DNA of 64,000 bases, taken from the NCBI RefSeq assembly GCF_027409185.1, contig NC_084466.1:76304501-76368500 (forward strand). The letters run 5' to 3'. Below the pieces are notes generated by a model. That model was given only the letters and a program-made list of their open reading frames with translations, ran no database searches and was not told the origin of the DNA. Position numbers and translations under genes: made by a program. This DNA is from Cynocephalus volans. Lineage: Eukaryota; Chordata; Mammalia; Dermoptera; Cynocephalidae. Below, piece after piece: positions 60,325 to 64,000 of this stretch; position 1 is the first letter of the stretch; every line of letters starts with the position of its first letter.

Positions 60325-60860
60325 TTTTCCTAGGATTGCCATAACAAATTAGCAGAACCCTGGTGGCTTTAAACAAAAGAACTACAATCTCTCACGGTTT
60401 TTCTGGAGGCCAGAAGTCCAAAATTAAGGAGCCTGCAGGGTTGGGTTTTTTCTGGAGGATCAGAGGGAGAATCTGTTCCATGCCCATCTCCTAGCTCCTG
60501 GTGGTTGCTGGCAGTCCTGAGCATTCCTTGGTTTGTACAAGCATCACTCCAATCTCTGCCTCCATCTCCACATGGCCTTCCCCTCTGGGTCTTCTTTTCT
60601 GTGTCAGTATGTCTCAAATCTCCCTCTCCTTTTTCTTATAAAGACACTAGTCATTGGATTTAGGGCCCACCCAAAATCCATCTTGAGATCCTTAATTATA
60701 TCTGCAAAGGCCTTATTATTAATTATTATTAATTAAGGCTCATCTTGAGATCCTTAATGATATCTACAAAGGCCTTATTTCAAACTTTGGTCACATTCAC
60801 AGGTGTTAGGGTTTAGGATATGGACATAATTTGGGGGGGATAGAATGCAAGCCATTACAA
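60325..60860 (-). mobile_element. MLT1-like MaLR LTR with a 62-bp internal tandem duplication
   Basis: TTCCTAGGATTGCCATAACA, GGAGGCCAGAAGTCCAAAAT, GAGGGAGAATCTGTTCCATG and TCACATTCACAGGTGTTAG are reverse MLT1 text. CATCTTGAGATCCTTAAT and following bases occur at 60679 and again at 60741. Confidence 0.82.
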
Positions 60861-61665
60861 CCATCAACCCAGGTAGAAAACCAAACTTCTGTGGTGTCAA
60901 GCAGGCCAGAGACAATGAAACCCAAACTCGAGTTAATTGATCTAACCAAGAACCTAAGAGAAGTAACAAACCTCTATTTAAAATGCTCCCAGGGTATTCT
61001 ATTCAGACTTCTTAAGTGTCTCTGTTGGAGAGAACTTTTAAAATATTTTTTTCTACATGCTGCATTTTTCTAGTTTAAATCTTTTTTTCATTACATAGCT
61101 CAAAATTGATAAAGATTTTTGGAATCATTGACTCATCGTTACTTTTTTCTTTCCCTTGCAGCAGTAAATCAAAGAAAGCCAAACCTGGCCTACCTCGCAT
61201 GCACAACTTTCTTCTCTTTATTGCAATTTTATTCAACAGTTGACTTTACCCTGAACATTTCCATATTTTCAGTTAACTCTTATTTACAGTTTTGAAATAG
61301 GAACCCTGAACCACAAAAAGTGCAAAAAAATCAACTGAAGTTCTTTGATGCCTGTGTAAAGCAAATGCATATATCTGCTTGATAGCTAAATAATGTTAAA
61401 TGTATCACTAAGACTAAGCTTTGGTCTCACTTTAAGAATTTAAAAATTCTTTGAAAAGAATTAAATTAATAAAGCAATTTGCATGTTGGTAACAAATCTC
61501 ATTTGTAACTGACAATAACATAAAACAATTTTATATATAAAGGATTATTACTGATCAAGAATGTGAATAGAGATGTTTGAAAGAATTTAAGTGCAGATTT
61601 GACATGACTGGTTTTTAAAACATTTCTCTCTATCCTGTATACTTAAATTGATTCCAAAATATTCC
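60861..61665. other. Intergenic, AT-rich, no recognised feature
   Basis: Nothing could be supported. Confidence 0.4.
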
Positions 61666-61669
61666 TTCA

Positions 61670-61985
61670 GTATCTACTCAAGCTGAGTGCTGTTTTCAGG
61701 ATACTGTGAGCAGGTAGACAAGTTCCCCTTTTTCATGAGGTTGTGATTCTAGTGGAACAAGACAGACAAAGAATAAGCAGCAGGATAATTTCAGATATCG
61801 ATGAGTACAATGAAGACAATAATATTGATAAAGTAATGTCATTGAGTGTGGCATGGCTGTGGGATGAGAGATTTTTGCTTTAGCTAAAGTCATCAGGGAA
61901 GACGACCCTGAGAAAATGACATTAGAACTTAGACTGAAGGATGAAGAGGTACTTTTAATACTGCTAAAATAGCTAACATTGTTGT
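61670..61985 (+). mobile_element. L2 LINE fragment
   Basis: TGTGATTCTAGTGGAACAAG, then AAGTCATCAGGGAAGACGAC and TAGAACTTAGACTGAAGGAT have L2 order. Confidence 0.65.
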
Positions 61986-62639
61986 CAGTGAGGCCAAATT
62001 AATTCACTCTCACACTAAGCACAGGCAATCAAAAGGAACAAGAAATTATGTCAAATGGCTCTAGAACAAGATTTGAAGCCAGAAAATTTATTTTCGAGCT
62101 GATGACTAGTCTTAAACCTGACTCACCTTATGTGTGTGGCCAGAAACCAACTGGTAAAATTCCAGACCCAAGCCTATGGTCCTCTGCTCAGATGCAATTT
62201 TATTCTGTCAAATCTGGTTGTGAAATAAGCAAGATCTCAGTAGAAAATAGCTAGGGGTAGGGCTTACACTGAAATCTTGGGGAACCCTTTCTCCAACCTG
62301 CGTCGTTCCCTATTCCTGACACACAACCTGCACACAGTTTCACGTTACCAAGTCTTTTGGTCTTAGGGTTTGTAGGTGTTGATCTAGTAAAGCTTGGAGG
62401 GAGGAGTAGGATTTAAAACACAGCCAAATTTCTGGTAGAGAATCATAGACAGGCATTCCTTTTCACTGTGCCAGTCTCTCAGTGCAGTAAAAATGTTGCC
62501 TGGATGGAACGATCCAGCACAATACCTACCCTGAAGTTATGGTTAGGTTTTTATTCTGTGTTGGAGATCAAATTTTGGATTCTCTTCAAGACTATACCAA
62601 TTGTCATTGTTGCTCTTATTTTTTGGTACCCTTTCTTCT

Positions 62640-63519
62640 TCCCATCCCATTCCTATCCCCACCCTTAGTCCCAAGAACACCAGTCTACTTTCCATCACTA
62701 TAAACTGTTCTTTCGTGCAGGTTCATATAAATTGAATCATACAGTATGTGGTCGTTTTTGTCTGGCTTTTTCCACTAAGCATGATACTTGGAGATTTATC
62801 AATGTAGCTCTGTATTTCAGTACTTCCTTACTTTTAATGCTGAGAAATATTCCACTGTATGAATATACCTGTTTGTCCATTCACCTCTCGGACACTTGGG
62901 CTGTTTTCAATTTTTTGCTAATATTAATTAAAATACTATTAATATTAAGATACAGGTTTTTGTGAACATATGTTTTCATTTTTATTGAGTAAATATCTGA
63001 GTGGAATTGCTGGGCTGTAAGTTTAAGGGTAAATTCAACTTTGTAAGAAACTTCCAGATAGTTTTCTAAAGTGGTCACCCCATTTAGTGTTCCCACGAAC
63101 AATGTATGGTGTTCCAGGTGCTGTCATCTTTGCCAACACTTGACACCATATTTATTTATTTATAGCCACTTGACTAGGTGTGTAGTGACATCTCACTATG
63201 ATTTTCATTTTTATTTCCTTAATGACTTAGCATTTTTTTGATATTATGCATTTTTTCATGTGGTTATTGACCATTCTTCCTTTGTGAAGAGTCCAGTCAA
63301 ATCTTCTGCCCATTTTTAATTGAGTTGGTTCTTTTTATTATACGAATTCTTTATGTATTTTAGATACAGTCCTTTGTAAGATACATATATTGTGCATATT
63401 GTTTCTCAATATGTGGCTTGCCTTTTCACTTTATTAACATTAGTTCTCAAAAAGCAGAATAGTTTTCTTTTTCTTATTATGTCGCTAATTTTTCACATGT
63501 TTTTTCTTCTTGTCATATC
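62640..63519 (-). mobile_element. Old L1 fragment, split by a SINE
   Basis: ACCAGTCTACTTTCCATCAC, ATTCCACTGTATGAATATAC, TGAGTGGAATTGCTGGGCTG and TTTTAATTGAGTTGGTTCTT are reverse L1 3'UTR/ORF2 text. It reaches the dimeric SINE at 63534. Confidence 0.8.
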
Positions 63520-63533
63520 CCTAACTTGTGAAT

Positions 63534-63694
63534 TTTTTTTTTTTTTGTGACCGGTAAGGGATCACAACCCTCAGCACGGTGTGGTCTGCACCACGCTCAG
63601 CCAGTGAGCACACCGGCCATCCCCATATAGGATCCGAACCCAAGGCCTCGGCGCTACCAGTGCCGCACTCTCCTGAGTGAAGCACGGGGCCGAT
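63534..63694 (-). mobile_element. Dimeric tRNA-derived SINE with target-site duplication
   Basis: On the minus strand two tRNA-like units occur in tandem. Unit 1: GGCCCCGTGCTTCACTCAGG, then B box GGGTTCGGATCC. Unit 2: GGCCGGTGTGCTCACTGGC, then GGGTTGTGATCCC, CCGGTCAC and poly-A. CCTAACTTGTGAAT flanks it at 63520-63533 and 63695-63708. The architecture matches my memory of the colugo CYN dimer. Confidence 0.85.
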
Positions 63695-63810
63695 CCTAAC
63701 TTGTGAATATTAAGAAACTAAGTATATGATTTGTGATGATATATATTGCTAAATATTAATTGATAAAAACTAAATACTAAAACATTGAAAAAAATGTTTC
63801 ATAATTATAG

Positions 63811-64000
63811 CTGTCTATATTGGTTTTCTATAGCTTCTATAACAAATTACCACAAATGGAGCAGTTTAAGGTGACACTTATTTATCATCCCATAGTTCTG
63901 TATATCAGAAGTCTTGCCACAGCACTGTTCAGGTGGTTCTCCATTCCTAGTGTAATACAGCCAAATTCAAGGAGTTAGCCTGGCTGCATTCTTTCTGTAC
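63811..64000 (-). mobile_element. MLT1-like MaLR LTR, cut by window end
   Basis: TTTTCTATAGCTTCTATAAC, then AAATTACCACAAATGGAGCA and ATAGTTCTGTATATCAGAAG match the reverse end of MaLR LTRs. The remainder is outside the window. Confidence 0.65.

Noticed and set aside
63534..63694. True tRNA gene pair
   Set aside because: The B boxes are recognisable but the cloverleaf is degraded. The poly-A tail and target duplication show a SINE.

Overview
The window is mammalian nuclear DNA carrying one intact protein-coding gene, RFC3, in a landscape made mostly of transposable elements. The lineage is inferred from repeats. Two tRNA-derived SINE types are present: a tRNA-Ile-like monomer near 8.5 kb and a dimer at 63534-63694. 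No Alu, rodent B1/B2 or carnivore SINE is seen. This best fits a colugo (Dermoptera, CYN-type SINEs), but the assignment rests on recalled family structure, not on a search.

RFC3, minus strand, about 5.07-30.47 kb. All nine coding exons can be placed with GT/AG junctions, matching phases and no frame break, giving a 356-residue clamp-loader subunit. The start codon lies at 30423-30425 in a short CpG-rich, TATA-less promoter with a CRE/ATF palindrome and a CCAAT box. An E2F-type motif lies just inside intron 1. The stop codon is at 5172-5174, followed 78 bases later by AATAAA. The introns hold a 5.5 kb L1, a complete two-LTR MaLR provirus that ends about 50 bp from exon 3, copies of an LTR-like family I cannot name, and old MIR, L2, MER5 and L1 pieces. 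Two inverted copies of an unclassified repeat of about 230 bp flank exon 4.

Right half, 30.6-64 kb. I see no coding exon. This looks like upstream intergenic DNA. It holds old minus-strand L1s, one split by a 520 bp solo LTR with a 4-bp target duplication. It also has several other LTRs, a MIR split by a MaLR LTR with a 5-bp duplication, a possible minus-strand 3'UTR retrocopy near 46.1-46.5 kb, and a 4 kb L1 at 48953-52933. That L1 is flanked by a perfect 15-bp target-site duplication, starts with four tandem units of about 134 bp, and carries an inverted internal duplication of about 487 bp in place of about 2.35 kb of ORF2.

Left flank, 1-5 kb, is the 3' side of RFC3: an LTR tail, L1 fragments and a diverged direct duplication. 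No prokaryotic system, CRISPR array or operon exists here. The least explained structures are the inverted pair around exon 4, the rearranged L1 and the three-copy LTR-like family.
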